Notes: generated from the sequence alone by a model not told the origin. Counted from the first letter of the stretch, positions 1 through 9,354 are shown. The stretch: 64,000 bases of DNA from Cytophaga sp051961495 (GCF_051961495.1 NZ_JBQCDF010000207.1:22616-86615), one strand, 5' to 3'. Made by a program: numbers and translations.

Positions 1-2
1 TA

Positions 3-209
3 AAAGATGATCTTCATACAAGAAATGAATATAAGTATTGGGTAAAGAAATTTTTCAGAATGTGGTCCATCAACCAGTGGAAGCGCGAACGAATCGCACC
101 TTCTTTTCATATGGATGATTTTAATATTGACCCTCGTTCATGGTATAGATTCCCGATACTAAACAGCGGATTCACGAAAGAGATTGAAGAGCTGGACAAG
201 CTTGATTAA
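3..209 (+). CDS. nadE: NAD(+) synthase, C-terminal end only (partial at window start)
   Basis: The reading frame is open from the window edge to a TAA at 207-209, giving 68 residues. The segment WKRERIAPSF, followed by DPRSWYRFPIL, matches the conserved C-terminal tail of glutamine-dependent NAD synthetases (known family feature: WKRxRxAPSFH...DPxxWxRFPIL). The enzyme makes NAD+ from deamido-NAD+ with ATP and ammonia in the cytosol. The catalytic N-terminal parts lie upstream of the window. Its stop overlaps by 4 bases the stop of a small minus-strand ORF. Confidence 0.85.
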   Translation, partial: KDDLHTRNEYKYWVKKFFRMWSINQWKRERIAPSFHMDDFNIDPRSWYRFPILNSGFTKEIEELDKLD

Positions 210-367
210 ACATCCAGCACCGAATAATCGGTTTTAGTTTTGGGTTTTGTTTTTGGCTTCGGAGAAAAAATAATGTCTCCCGGCATTACTTCAAACATAC
301 GATTCACATGCGTTGCTGAAAAAGAATTTCTGAAATTCATTGCAGCGGAAACTAAAGTTGTTTTCAT
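206..367 (-). CDS. small hypothetical protein, 53 aa
   Basis: An ATG at 367 opens a 53-codon frame ending in TAA at 206-208, tail to tail with nadE and overlapping its stop. The product is basic in its second half, with alternating Pro/Lys/Thr (PKPKTKPKTK), and ends YSVLDV. There is no signal peptide or membrane segment. The low-complexity basic tail and the sensible length argue for a real small protein, but I recognise no family. The AT-rich 250 bases upstream leave room for a promoter. It could also be a chance frame. Confidence 0.45.
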   Translation of the reverse strand: MKTTLVSAAMNFRNSFSATHVNRMFEVMPGDIIFSPKPKTKPKTKTDYSVLDV

Positions 368-590
368 AATCTGTTTGTTTAAAACGTGCTATTACTAAAA
401 CCTGATAGTATAAATGTATACAAGCCTCCTTTAAAATACAAACACAACAATCTGTAAAACAATATTTTACACAATACATTCTATTTTTTTCTTAAAATTA
501 TACCATAAGTGCCGAAAATTCATTTCAGGTGAAAACAAGTTCTTTATAAAATGCAATTACAAGGAAAAAAGAACTTCTGATATAATTACA

Positions 591-598
591 TACCTTTG
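591..598 (+). promoter_or_regulatory. predicted Bacteroidota -7 box (TACCTTTG) for tsaC
   Basis: TACCTTTG matches the TAnnTTTG box of the Bacteroidota primary sigma factor and lies 23 bases upstream of the GTG start. Transcription would begin near 605. No clear TTG -33 box is seen at the right distance. Confidence 0.5.
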
Positions 599-621
599 TA
601 TTCATATTATTTACTACATAC

Positions 622-1575
622 GTGTCGCACATCGGTTCTGAAATCTTACAGGCAAAATCAATACTTGAAGCCGGAAAAGCAGTAGCAATACCAACAGAAA
701 CAGTTTACGGACTGGCTGCAAATGCGCTGGATGCAAAGGCTGTGGCACAAATTTTTTCTATAAAAAAAAGACCAACCTTTGATCCGTTGATTGTTCACAC
801 ACATTCACTGGAAGCATTGCAGTCGTTCGTTCTTGAAATACCTGAAGCGGCGCATTTACTCGCCAATGCTTTCTGGCCGGGGCCATTAACTTTGCTGCTT
901 CCTAAGAAGCCAGCTATTCCGGATCTTGTCACCAGCGGACTTGAGCGTGTAGCGATACGCATTCCGAATCATCCGCTTACGCTGCGTCTGCTGCAATCAC
1001 TCGATTTTCCGCTTGCCGCACCCAGTGCCAACCCTTTTGGCTACATCTCTCCTACTACAGCTCAGCATGTAGCAGATCAACTGGGCGGAGACATTGAATA
1101 TATCCTGGATGGTGGCGCTGCCAGCATTGGTGTTGAGTCAACAATCGTCGGCTGGGAAAATGGCATAGCAACTGTGCTGCGTGTGGGAGGCCTATCGATT
1201 GACGCTATTGAAGAAGTAATCGGCCCGGTACAGGTACAAGCGGTAAGCTCTTCCAACCCTGCTGCACCGGGCATGTTAAAGAGCCACTATGCGCCGCGTA
1301 TTCCGATGCGTGCGGGTAACATTGCAGAAATGATCAAAGAATATTCCGGTAAAAAAATTGCTATATTATCCTTTCAGCAAGCTTATCCTACAACAGCTAT
1401 CAATTATATTTTATCCGAATCAGGCAACCTCAACGAAGCTGCTCAACACTTGTTTGCAGCCATGCGTGAACTTGATGGTACAGATGCTGATATCATCCTT
1501 ACAGAATTTGTACCTGCTACAGGTTTAGGTTTAGCCATCAACGACCGTCTGAAGCGTGCCTGCGCAGAAGAGTAG
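622..1575 (+). CDS. tsaC: L-threonylcarbamoyladenylate synthase, Sua5 type
   Basis: The product makes threonylcarbamoyl-AMP from threonine, bicarbonate and ATP, the first step of t6A37 modification of ANN-decoding tRNAs. The 317 residues contain the YrdC fold (about 8-200) with the IPTETVYGLAANA strand and KKRP nucleotide-binding motif at 48-51. A PSAN motif follows, then the APGMLKSHYAP linker near 215 and a C-terminal Sua5 domain. The length therefore fits Sua5 rather than the short TsaC form. Translation starts at GTG (622), the only start ahead of the conserved region. Its partner tsaE is also in this window (19418-19891, minus strand). Confidence 0.93.
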   Translation: MSHIGSEILQAKSILEAGKAVAIPTETVYGLAANALDAKAVAQIFSIKKRPTFDPLIVHTHSLEALQSFVLEIPEAAHLLANAFWPGPLTLLLPKKPAIPDLVTSGLERVAIRIPNHPLTLRLLQSLDFPLAAPSANPFGYISPTTAQHVADQLGGDIEYILDGGAASIGVESTIVGWENGIATVLRVGGLSIDAIEEVIGPVQVQAVSSSNPAAPGMLKSHYAPRIPMRAGNIAEMIKEYSGKKIAILSFQQAYPTTAINYILSESGNLNEAAQHLFAAMRELDGTDADIILTEFVPATGLGLAINDRLKRACAEE

Positions 1576-1649
1576 TTAGTTACCAGACATTAGTTTCCAG
1601 ATAAAATAATTGCTTGTCGTTCCAGTAAAGCAACAAAGACTTAAAAGCC

Positions 1650-2048
1650 TTATTGAATGATTACACCGATGAGAAGCGCTGTTAAAGCCAGCGTACAAAG
1701 GATTCCACCGGATGCATATAACCAATAGATTATTTTTTCAATTCCTTTTGATGAGGAATGCAAACCTCTTTTGCCCGTCATCGCTGCTAAAAACATTCCT
1801 GCAATCATTAAATATGTAGAAACAATCAATGACCAGCCAATTGGTTTTTCATATACACCCAGTTTTATAAAATTCCAGGCGGCGCCTAATGCAATCAACA
1901 TTGTGCCAGCCATACTGCCGCCGGAGTGTACAACACGCCACGCCACTTCGCGTTCAGGTTTTGTTTTTATTGCTTTTGCAAAAGCATAACCACCTGCTAC
2001 ACTTACATAAAGAATGATAATACCGTTTAGAATGAAAGGATAAACCAT
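1650..2048 (-). CDS. hypothetical membrane protein, 132 aa
   Basis: The protein has about four hydrophobic segments (roughly 3-25, 45-62, 72-92, 106-130) separated by short charged loops, so it is an inner-membrane protein. I do not recognise the family. The second loop contains EREVAWRVVHSGGSMAGTM, in which the histidine and glycine-rich turn may be functional. It stands alone, convergent with tsaC, with 200 bases of AT-rich DNA before the divergent lgt. Confidence 0.75.
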   Translation of the reverse strand: MVYPFILNGIIILYVSVAGGYAFAKAIKTKPEREVAWRVVHSGGSMAGTMLIALGAAWNFIKLGVYEKPIGWSLIVSTYLMIAGMFLAAMTGKRGLHSSSKGIEKIIYWLYASGGILCTLALTALLIGVIIQ

Positions 2049-2247
2049 AGATTGCCGGATAAAAATTAAAATTTCTTCAACCTATAAAATTCCCTTCGAA
2101 TATAAAAGTATTGATTGCTCAAACACAGACTTACAAAGAAGAATATATTAAGTTACTGATTGCTAGTCAAATCCTGTATTCTATTGTTTATGCTATAATC
2201 GTGCTATTTTTTTTGTACTTTGTACACTATTAAAATTACCATAAAGT

Positions 2248-3378
2248 ATGTTGACTTATATAATCTGGAATGTTGCACCCTATCTGGCAGAGATCGGAAA
2301 CTTTGAACTGCATTGGTACAGCATCTTATTTGCAGCTGGTTTTTATTTCAGCTTCAGGATCATGACTTCCATCTATGTATCTGAAGGAAGAAAAGAAACC
2401 GATGTAGAAAAATTGTCTATATACATGTTTCTTGCGACGTTGATCGGGGCACGTGTAGGGCATTGCGTTTTCTATGATTGGGCGTATTTTCAGCACCACA
2501 TTATGGAAATCTTTTTACCAGTAGAATTTGAACCGGAATTTCAATTCACAGGTTTCAGAGGACTGGCTAGTCATGGAGCTGCCTATGGTATCATCTTCGC
2601 AGTATGGTTGTATTCCAGAAAATACAAGGATCAAAGGTTCTTATATGTATTGGATCGTGTGGTAATCGTTGTTGCCCTGGCAGGTGCCTGTATCCGCATG
2701 GGTAATTTAATGAACTCAGAAATTATAGGTAAACCTGCTGATTCAGCTGTGTCATTTGTATTTACCTCTCCGGCAAAGCAACATCTCATTGGAACATTTG
2801 GTAAAAAAATGATTCAGGATGTTCGTTTCAAAGAACTTGGTAAAGACTCAATCATTTCTGGTCTGCCAGTCACACAACTGAAAATGACTTTAAAAACCAA
2901 ACGTATTGACTCTGCCGCTGCCTTTTCAAATTATGCTGTTGCAAATGCTCTCTCCAAGGACAAGAATGCTTCGGAGCATATCATCATACCAAAAGATCAG
3001 AATATTTTTCTTGCATCCCGTATTGTGGATGACAAACATCAGGAAATAGATGTACTCGTATATGGCATACCACGTTACCCTGCGCAACTGTTTGAGGCAA
3101 TATCTTCGTTTTTAATTTTCCTTCTTTTATATGCGCTGTATAAAAAGTACCGCGCAGAAACTCCTGAAGGTTTATTATTTGGTTTGTTCGTGGTCATCTT
3201 ATTTTCACTTCGTTTCTTCTATGAACTCTTTAAAGAAAATCAATCGGCATTTGAAGATGAAATGGATTGGAACATGGGCCAAATACTCAGTATCCCATTA
3301 ATCGTGGCAGGATTTTTTTCATTATTCAGGAGTTTTAAATTAATGAAGGATAAAAAGCAATTGCACGATAAAAAATAA
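2248..3378 (+). CDS. lgt: prolipoprotein diacylglyceryl transferase, with large insert
   Basis: Lgt transfers diacylglycerol from phosphatidylglycerol to the lipobox cysteine of prelipoproteins in the inner membrane. Conserved parts are visible: the RGLASHGA turn, holding the histidine equivalent to E. coli His103; the IRMGNLMNSE signature near 150, holding the Arg143 equivalent; and RFFYELFKENQ near the end. The protein is 376 residues against about 260-300 usually. The excess is a hydrophilic insert of some 80-90 residues directly after the signature and before PRYPAQLFEA. yidD follows after 5 bases, so the two are probably co-transcribed. Confidence 0.93.
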   Translation: MLTYIIWNVAPYLAEIGNFELHWYSILFAAGFYFSFRIMTSIYVSEGRKETDVEKLSIYMFLATLIGARVGHCVFYDWAYFQHHIMEIFLPVEFEPEFQFTGFRGLASHGAAYGIIFAVWLYSRKYKDQRFLYVLDRVVIVVALAGACIRMGNLMNSEIIGKPADSAVSFVFTSPAKQHLIGTFGKKMIQDVRFKELGKDSIISGLPVTQLKMTLKTKRIDSAAAFSNYAVANALSKDKNASEHIIIPKDQNIFLASRIVDDKHQEIDVLVYGIPRYPAQLFEAISSFLIFLLLYALYKKYRAETPEGLLFGLFVVILFSLRFFYELFKENQSAFEDEMDWNMGQILSIPLIVAGFFSLFRSFKLMKDKKQLHDKK

Positions 3379-3383
3379 TCGTA

Positions 3384-3623
3384 ATGGAAAAGAAAAAAAT
3401 CTTCACAGGTGTCATCAAACAAGTATTTATCATACCTGTGAAGATTTACCAATATAGCATCTCTCCATTGCTGCCCGGCGCCTGCCGTTATTACCCTACC
3501 TGTTCGGAATATTGCATACAGGCTATTGAAAAACACGGACCATTAAAAGGAATCTGGCTTGGTACCAAACGCATTTGCAGCTGTAATCCCTGGGGGGGTA
3601 GCGGTTATGATCCGGTACCTTAA
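3384..3623 (+). CDS. yidD: membrane protein insertion efficiency factor YidD
   Basis: This 79-residue protein carries the diagnostic YidD/UPF0161 core: a hydrophobic N-terminal stretch, then CRYYPTCSEYCIQAIEKHG and CNPWGGSGYDPVP. It is a small membrane-associated protein that helps YidC-dependent insertion. It follows lgt after 5 bases. Its TAA stop overlaps the first base of the palindromic repeat that separates it from the convergent acs gene. Confidence 0.95.
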   Translation: MEKKKIFTGVIKQVFIIPVKIYQYSISPLLPGACRYYPTCSEYCIQAIEKHGPLKGIWLGTKRICSCNPWGGSGYDPVP

Positions 3624-3691
3624 AAAGTGTAAAGTTTAGAGTGTAAAGTGTATTAGAGTAATACACTTTACACTCTAAACTTTACACTTTT
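3623..3691. repeat. perfect inverted repeat, family A (GTGTAAAG type), probable two-way terminator
   Basis: The left arm 3623-3655 and right arm 3659-3691 are exact reverse complements (33 bases each) around a 3-base loop. Each arm is built from repeated GTGTAAAG/GTTTAGA units. The element fills the gap between yidD and acs and contributes bases to both TAA stops. Related copies occur at 7150-7180 (one arm only) and 18102-18165. Confidence 0.9.
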
Positions 3692-5585
3692 ACAATGATC
3701 CCTTCTTAATCTCTTCCACCACTTCCGGATCCAGCAAAGTAGAGGTATCGCCCAGACTGTTTAATTCACCTTCAGCAATCTTTCGTAAAATACGACGCAT
3801 GATTTTTCCTGAACGTGTTTTCGGTAAACCCGGTACAATCTGGATCTTATCGGGCTTCGCAATCGGACCAATCAATTTTACAACGCTGTCTAATATTTCT
3901 TTGCGCAGCTGCTCATGGCTTTTATCTGTTTTATCACAGATGACATAGGCGTAAATACCCTGGCCCTTGATATCATGCGGGTATCCTACTACAGCAGACT
4001 CAATCACGTCTGCCTGTTCGTTGATCGCACTTTCTATTTCAGCAGTACCAAATCTGTGGCCTGATACATTAATTACATCATCCACCCTTCCCAGGATGCG
4101 GTAATACCCCTTCTCATCACGCTTACAACCATCGCCGGTGAAATACAGATCCGGGTAAGTTGAAAAGTAAGTTTGCCTGCAGCGCTCATGATCTCCATAC
4201 GTAGTACGTATGATCGAAGGCCAGGGGAATTTCATGCACAAATTCCCTTCAACATCATTGCCCTCCAGAATCGCTCCGCTGGCATCTACAATAACAGGCT
4301 GTACGCCCGGTAACGGCAGCGTTGCATACGATGGAATCAAAGGAGTAATATTAGCCAGCGGAGAAATTAAAATCCCTCCTGTTTCCGTTTGCCACCAGGT
4401 ATCAACGATCGGGCATTTTTTCTTCCCGATGCGCTCGTTATACCAATGCCACGCTTCTTCATTGATCGGCTCCCCTACTGACCCAAGTACTTTTAAGGAT
4501 GTCAGTAAATGCTGTTCCGGGATTTCATCTCCAAACGACATCAATGAACGTATAGCTGTAGGTGCCGTATAAAAATGTGTTACCTTATATTTATCAATGA
4601 TCTTCCAGAATCTTCCAGCATCAGGATAGGTCGGTACACCTTCAAACATCACCTGTGTAGCCCCCTGCAGCAGCGGACCATACACCAGATAGCTATGGCC
4701 GGTTATCCAGCCTATGTCTGCCGTACAGAAATACACATCTCCTTTTTTATATTGAAAAACATTTGCAAAAGAAAATGCTGTATACACCATGTAACCACCG
4801 ATCGTATGAACCACACCTTTAGGTTTTCCGGTAGAGCCTGAAGTATATAAAATAAACAAAGGATCTTCCGAATCCATAACCTCTGCTTCGTAAACCGGTG
4901 TGGTCTTTGTAGCTTCCGCATTCCACCAGTAATCGCGGCCAGGCTTCATAACAACCGCATCACCGGTGCGTTTAGCAACAATGACCGTCTCAACTGTTCC
5001 ACACTGCTGTAATGCTTCATCAATCAATGATTTCACAGCAATACTTTTAGCACCTCTATATGATCCGTCTGTAGTAATAACCGCTTTTGCCTTGGCATCA
5101 TTTACGCGGTCAGCCACAGCACTTGCAGAAAATCCTGCAAAGATCACCGAATGCACTGCTCCGATCCTGGCACATGCCAGCACGGCAACAGCCAGCTCCG
5201 GAATCATAGGCATATAAATACAGACACGGTCGCCTTTCTGAATACCTTTACTTTTCAATATTCCCGCGAAGACACAAACCTGTTCATATAGATCCTTATA
5301 TGTAATGGCTTTGCCGGCTTCATCCGGGTTGTTGGATTCCCAATGGATCGCAACCGTATCCGGCATGGCCGCTGCATGACGGTCCAATATATTTTCAGTT
5401 ATATTCAGCTTGCCACCAATAAACCACTTTACATCCGGATCAGAAAAATTCCATTCCAATGTTTTATCCCATTTCTTTTTCCAAATGAATTGTTCCGCCT
5501 GTTCTTCCCAATATTTTTCAGGATTTGAAACACTTGCAGCATATGCTTGGGTATATTCGTCAAAAGATTGAATTGCTTTAATCAT
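3690..5585 (-). CDS. acs: acetyl-CoA synthetase
   Basis: The enzyme converts acetate, ATP and CoA to acetyl-CoA through acetyl-AMP in the cytosol. The 631 residues match the family length. The adenylation P-loop YTSGSTGKPKG and the C-terminal GRVDDVINVSGHRF hinge are visible. So is KTRSGKIMRR with the catalytic lysine at about 594, the residue acetylated for control in many bacteria. The gene stands alone, convergent with yidD and divergent from the Omp85-like gene, with only 61 bases between the two starts. Confidence 0.96.
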   Translation of the reverse strand: MIKAIQSFDEYTQAYAASVSNPEKYWEEQAEQFIWKKKWDKTLEWNFSDPDVKWFIGGKLNITENILDRHAAAMPDTVAIHWESNNPDEAGKAITYKDLYEQVCVFAGILKSKGIQKGDRVCIYMPMIPELAVAVLACARIGAVHSVIFAGFSASAVADRVNDAKAKAVITTDGSYRGAKSIAVKSLIDEALQQCGTVETVIVAKRTGDAVVMKPGRDYWWNAEATKTTPVYEAEVMDSEDPLFILYTSGSTGKPKGVVHTIGGYMVYTAFSFANVFQYKKGDVYFCTADIGWITGHSYLVYGPLLQGATQVMFEGVPTYPDAGRFWKIIDKYKVTHFYTAPTAIRSLMSFGDEIPEQHLLTSLKVLGSVGEPINEEAWHWYNERIGKKKCPIVDTWWQTETGGILISPLANITPLIPSYATLPLPGVQPVIVDASGAILEGNDVEGNLCMKFPWPSIIRTTYGDHERCRQTYFSTYPDLYFTGDGCKRDEKGYYRILGRVDDVINVSGHRFGTAEIESAINEQADVIESAVVGYPHDIKGQGIYAYVICDKTDKSHEQLRKEILDSVVKLIGPIAKPDKIQIVPGLPKTRSGKIMRRILRKIAEGELNSLGDTSTLLDPEVVEEIKKGSL

Positions 5586-5646
5586 GGTATAAAAAACGGT
5601 TAAATAACAAATTAAATATATAAATTTAAACGATAATTGTGAAAGT

Positions 5647-7068
5647 GTGCATTCGATTTTAAGACATATTCTTTTTCTTCTTCCATTTTTTACTATTGCC
5701 CAGGCAATCTTCGCTCAGGCAGACTCCACGCTGGCTCCGTATTTCATTATTGACAGCATACACATTGAAGGAAACAAACGCACCAAAACATTTATCATTG
5801 AACGTGAACTGGATTTCAAAGTCGGCGATACAGTCTTAACAAAAAATATTGAAAGCCGTCTGCAGCGCACACAGAACCGTTTGTTCAACACCTCTTTGTT
5901 TTTAGAAACAACCACACAGCTTGTTTCAACAAATGCGATACATAAAACAGTTAAAGTGACCGTGCGCGAACGCTATTATACCTACATCGTTCCCATTATT
6001 GGGCTTGCCGATCGTAACTTCAATGAATGGTGGGTACAACGCAACCACAATCTTAACCGTCTGGATGCAGGACTTTATTTTCTGCAAAAGAATATGCGTG
6101 GCAGGAACGAATCCATGAAGATCAAAGTTGAATTCGGTTTTACCAAAAAAGCAGAATTTACTTATACAATCCCCTACTTAACGAAGTCCAGGAAACTAGG
6201 GCTGATCTACTACATTGGCTATATATTAAACAAGCAGGTAGCCTACAATACGATAGAAAATAAATTATTCTATATAGAAAGCTCTGCTTTTATCCGCGAA
6301 CGTTTTGGCACGGGTATAACATTTACCTACAGAAGTAAATTTTACCTGGAACACCAGTTAGGCGCAACGTATTACAACAATGCCATCGGCGATACTGTGG
6401 CCCAATTAAACCCTACCTATTTTTCAGAAGGAAGAACCAGGCAGGAATATATTTCCTTAAAATATTCCCTGATCAAAGATCACCGGGACATCCGTTATTA
6501 CCCGTTAAAAGGAACATACATACGTTTCGACGCAGAACAAATGGGCCTGGGTATCAACAAGGACATTTCACTGACTTCATTTAAAGGAGAAATAAGCATA
6601 TATAAACCGATCAAAAAACGTTTCAATATTGCAGGTACGGTAAAAGGAAAAGTTTCTACTCCTGTACAGCAGCCATATTTCAATCAGCGCGGTTTGGGTT
6701 ATGATAAGGAGGCTGTTAGCGGCTACGAACAATATGTTATAGACGGACAAAAATATATCCTGAGCAAAATAAACTTCCGTTTTAAATTATTGGATTGGAA
6801 CGTACCATTGCATGACTTTCCTGATGAACGTTTTTCCAAAATTCCCTTAAAAGTTTTTTTAAAGGCTTACATGGATATGGGCTATGTATGGGACAACCGG
6901 ACCACTATGTATGCACAGGGAAACAGACATTATGCGAATACATACCTACCGGGTGGTGGTATAGGATTTGACGTTGTTACGTACTACGATTTTGTTGTTC
7001 GTGTTGAATATTCCGTGAACCGGGATTTGCAAAGCGGAATATTTATCAACTTCAAGGCTGGAATTTGA
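5647..7068 (+). CDS. Omp85/BamA-like outer-membrane barrel protein with one POTRA-like domain
   Basis: A signal peptide (about 1-23, ending AQAIFAQ) precedes a POTRA-like domain (IDSIHIEGNKRTKTFIIEREL, then a paired-strand region to about 115). A beta-barrel follows, rich in alternating aromatic residues and ending in a phenylalanine-containing strand (GIFINFKAGI). At 473 residues with a single POTRA it is much shorter than BamA, which has about five. It resembles the surface-antigen (D15) proteins common in Bacteroidota. The start is GTG at 5647. The substrate is unknown; a role in protein insertion or translocation at the outer membrane is inferred. Confidence 0.8.
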   Translation: MHSILRHILFLLPFFTIAQAIFAQADSTLAPYFIIDSIHIEGNKRTKTFIIERELDFKVGDTVLTKNIESRLQRTQNRLFNTSLFLETTTQLVSTNAIHKTVKVTVRERYYTYIVPIIGLADRNFNEWWVQRNHNLNRLDAGLYFLQKNMRGRNESMKIKVEFGFTKKAEFTYTIPYLTKSRKLGLIYYIGYILNKQVAYNTIENKLFYIESSAFIRERFGTGITFTYRSKFYLEHQLGATYYNNAIGDTVAQLNPTYFSEGRTRQEYISLKYSLIKDHRDIRYYPLKGTYIRFDAEQMGLGINKDISLTSFKGEISIYKPIKKRFNIAGTVKGKVSTPVQQPYFNQRGLGYDKEAVSGYEQYVIDGQKYILSKINFRFKLLDWNVPLHDFPDERFSKIPLKVFLKAYMDMGYVWDNRTTMYAQGNRHYANTYLPGGGIGFDVVTYYDFVVRVEYSVNRDLQSGIFINFKAGI

Positions 7069-7149
7069 TAGGTGCTAGTTACCAGGTAATATACAAAAGA
7101 ATAGTACGAATTGCAGTCCTTCATCAACTCTTCAATTGAGAAGCAATTA

Positions 7150-7180
7150 CACTTTACACTATAAACTTTACACTCTTTTA
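7150..7180. repeat. single arm of repeat family A
   Basis: ACACTTTACACTATAAACTT and the following TACACTCTTTT match one arm of the palindromes at 3623 and 18102. No opposite arm is found between this gene end and the next start. It looks like a decayed or half copy. Confidence 0.7.
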
Positions 7181-7230
7181 TCTCTTCAAATAATTACTTA
7201 CTTTCAGGAATTCATAAAAACAATCGATCT

Positions 7231-9336
7231 ATGTTAAAACGCTTTATTGTCTTTCTTACACTCGTATCGTTGAGTATTGGAAATACCTTTGCAGATGAAG
7301 GTATGTGGCTGCCATTTTTATTGGGCAAGAATTACGAGCAAATGAAAAAGCTGGGTCTGAAAATTACAACAGAGCAGATCTATTCTGTAAATAATTCCAG
7401 CTTAAAAGATGCCATTGTAAATTTTGGAAATTTCTGTACCGGAGAAGTTATTTCTCAGGATGGTTTAATACTTACCAACCATCACTGCGGGTTTGATGCT
7501 ATACAATCACATAGCTCTGTAACCAATGATTATATTACAAATGGTTTCTGGGCTATGGACCGTTCAAAAGAATTAAGTAATCCCGGTTTAACCGTTACAT
7601 TCCTGGTTCGCATGGAAGACGTATCCAGCAGGTTTGAAGGAAAAACAGATGAAGAGCAGGAAGCATTGCTGATTGAACTTGACAAAGAATACAGTGAAGC
7701 CGATAAATACACAACTGCTGTTGAAGATTTTTTTGAAGGCAATCAAAAGATCCTTTTTGTATACCAGATCTTTAAAGACATCCGTCTTGTAGGTGCACCG
7801 CCATCATCCGTAGGAAAATTCGGTGGTGATACCGATAACTGGATGTGGCCAAGACATACAGGCGATTTTTCTTTATTCAGAGTTTACATGGACAAAGACG
7901 GTAAGCCAGCAGAATACTCCAAAGACAATGTTCCATATCACCCACGTACACATTTGTCTGTATCAACAGCCGGTGTAAAGAAAAATGATTTCTCCATGGT
8001 AATGGGATATCCGGGTAGTACAGAACGTTACATGACTTCTTACGGTGTAGCCATGAATTACTACCAAAGTAATCCGGCAAAAATAAAACTCAGAGAAAAG
8101 AAACTTGCATTGATGAAGGAAGATATGGATGCGGATCCCAAAGTACGTATTCAGTATGCTTCTAAATATGCACGTGTAAGTAACTACTATAAATATTTTA
8201 TCGGCCAGAACCAGGGCTTGAAAAGACTTCATGTGATTGAAGATAAACAAGAAGAAGAAGCGGCTTTTGAAGCATGGGTGAGACAAGACAGCGCACGTAT
8301 AAAAGAATACGGGCTTGTACTTGCCAACTATAAAAAAATCTATGATGTATATGGCACTGTAAACTTACCATATGTGTATATACAGGAAGCAGCTTTTGGT
8401 ACAGAAATTTTAGAGTTTGCTTATAAAGTAAACAAATTAGTAGAAGCCGGAGTAGATACAAAAGAAGGTAAAGCTGCTCTCGCTGCCGCTGCAGACGAGT
8501 ACTTTAAAGATTATAACAAAAGCACGGACCAGAAAGTATTTGCTGCGTTATTAAAAATGTATTACGATGATATTGACAAAAGTCTGCACCCGGGTATTTT
8601 TAAAGAAGTAGAAAAAAAATACAAGGGCAATTTTGAAAAATATGCCGCTATGGTTTTTACCAAATCCATGCTGGCAAACAAGGCAGCCTTTGATGCATTT
8701 ATGAATGCGCCTAGCGCAGAACTGTTGAAGAAAGATGTTGGCTATATCTGTATGATATCTATTCTGGGCGATTTCAGAGCGAATGTAGGGCCAACGTTGG
8801 GCAGTGTATTTAATGCGCTCGAATTGGTAAACAAATCATATTTAAAAGCAGTTTTAGAGATGCGTTCAGGAGAAGCTTTATATCCCGATGCAAACTTTAC
8901 GATGCGTCTTACTTATGGAACCGTACAGGATTATTTCCCGAAAGATGCGGTCTATTATAATTACTTCACCACGCTTGAAGGTATTATAGAAAAAGAAGAT
9001 TCAACAAATGAAGAGTTCATTGTTCCCCAAAAACTAAAAGAGTTGTACCTCAGCAAATCGTATGGCAATTATGCAAACGAAGAAGGCAAGCTGCCGATTT
9101 GCTTTATTACAACTAACGACATCACCGGTGGTAACTCCGGTAGTCCGGTAATGAATGACAAAGGAGAGTTAATAGGTGTTGCATTTGATGGCAACTGGGA
9201 AGCCATGAGCGGAGATATTATCTATGAACCGGCATTACAACGTACCATTTGTGTTGACATACGGTATGTACTGTTTATGATCGAGCAATACGCAGGCGCC
9301 GGCCACCTGATCAAGGAAATGACATTGGTTAAATAA
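7231..9336 (+). CDS. S46 family dipeptidyl peptidase, DPP7-like
   Basis: This exported serine exopeptidase removes dipeptides from peptide N-termini in the periplasm. A signal peptide (about 1-21) is followed by the trypsin-like half with NHHCG at 83-87, a long helical domain, and the second half with TGGNSGSPV (nucleophile Ser636). In the Porphyromonas enzymes the residue 18 positions after the serine sets specificity (Gly in DPP7, Arg in DPP11). Here it is Gly654 in FDGNWEAM, predicting DPP7-like preference for hydrophobic penultimate residues. Length (701) is normal. A strong hairpin follows. Confidence 0.95.
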   Translation: MLKRFIVFLTLVSLSIGNTFADEGMWLPFLLGKNYEQMKKLGLKITTEQIYSVNNSSLKDAIVNFGNFCTGEVISQDGLILTNHHCGFDAIQSHSSVTNDYITNGFWAMDRSKELSNPGLTVTFLVRMEDVSSRFEGKTDEEQEALLIELDKEYSEADKYTTAVEDFFEGNQKILFVYQIFKDIRLVGAPPSSVGKFGGDTDNWMWPRHTGDFSLFRVYMDKDGKPAEYSKDNVPYHPRTHLSVSTAGVKKNDFSMVMGYPGSTERYMTSYGVAMNYYQSNPAKIKLREKKLALMKEDMDADPKVRIQYASKYARVSNYYKYFIGQNQGLKRLHVIEDKQEEEAAFEAWVRQDSARIKEYGLVLANYKKIYDVYGTVNLPYVYIQEAAFGTEILEFAYKVNKLVEAGVDTKEGKAALAAAADEYFKDYNKSTDQKVFAALLKMYYDDIDKSLHPGIFKEVEKKYKGNFEKYAAMVFTKSMLANKAAFDAFMNAPSAELLKKDVGYICMISILGDFRANVGPTLGSVFNALELVNKSYLKAVLEMRSGEALYPDANFTMRLTYGTVQDYFPKDAVYYNYFTTLEGIIEKEDSTNEEFIVPQKLKELYLSKSYGNYANEEGKLPICFITTNDITGGNSGSPVMNDKGELIGVAFDGNWEAMSGDIIYEPALQRTICVDIRYVLFMIEQYAGAGHLIKEMTLVK

Positions 9337-9354
9337 CATTTCTTTGCTGTAAAT

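Noticed and set aside
291..479. 62-residue minus-strand ORF before tsaC
   Set aside because: Cysteine- and phenylalanine-rich with no domain. The overlapping 206-367 ORF in another frame, with a cleaner ATG start and sensible composition, is a better candidate.
1573..1601. TAGTTACCAGACATTAGTTT as a further repeat family, with TAGTTACCAGGTAATA near 7078
   Set aside because: The shared word is only about 11 bases and no inverted partner is present; not enough to define a family.
2210..2226. TGTACTTTGTACA palindrome before lgt as a promoter or operator
   Set aside because: It lacks the exact TAnnTTTG spacing and occurs once; too little to call a site.
7530..8461. Several minus-strand ORFs inside the S46 peptidase
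   Set aside because: They are antisense shadows of a strongly conserved coding gene and have implausible compositions.
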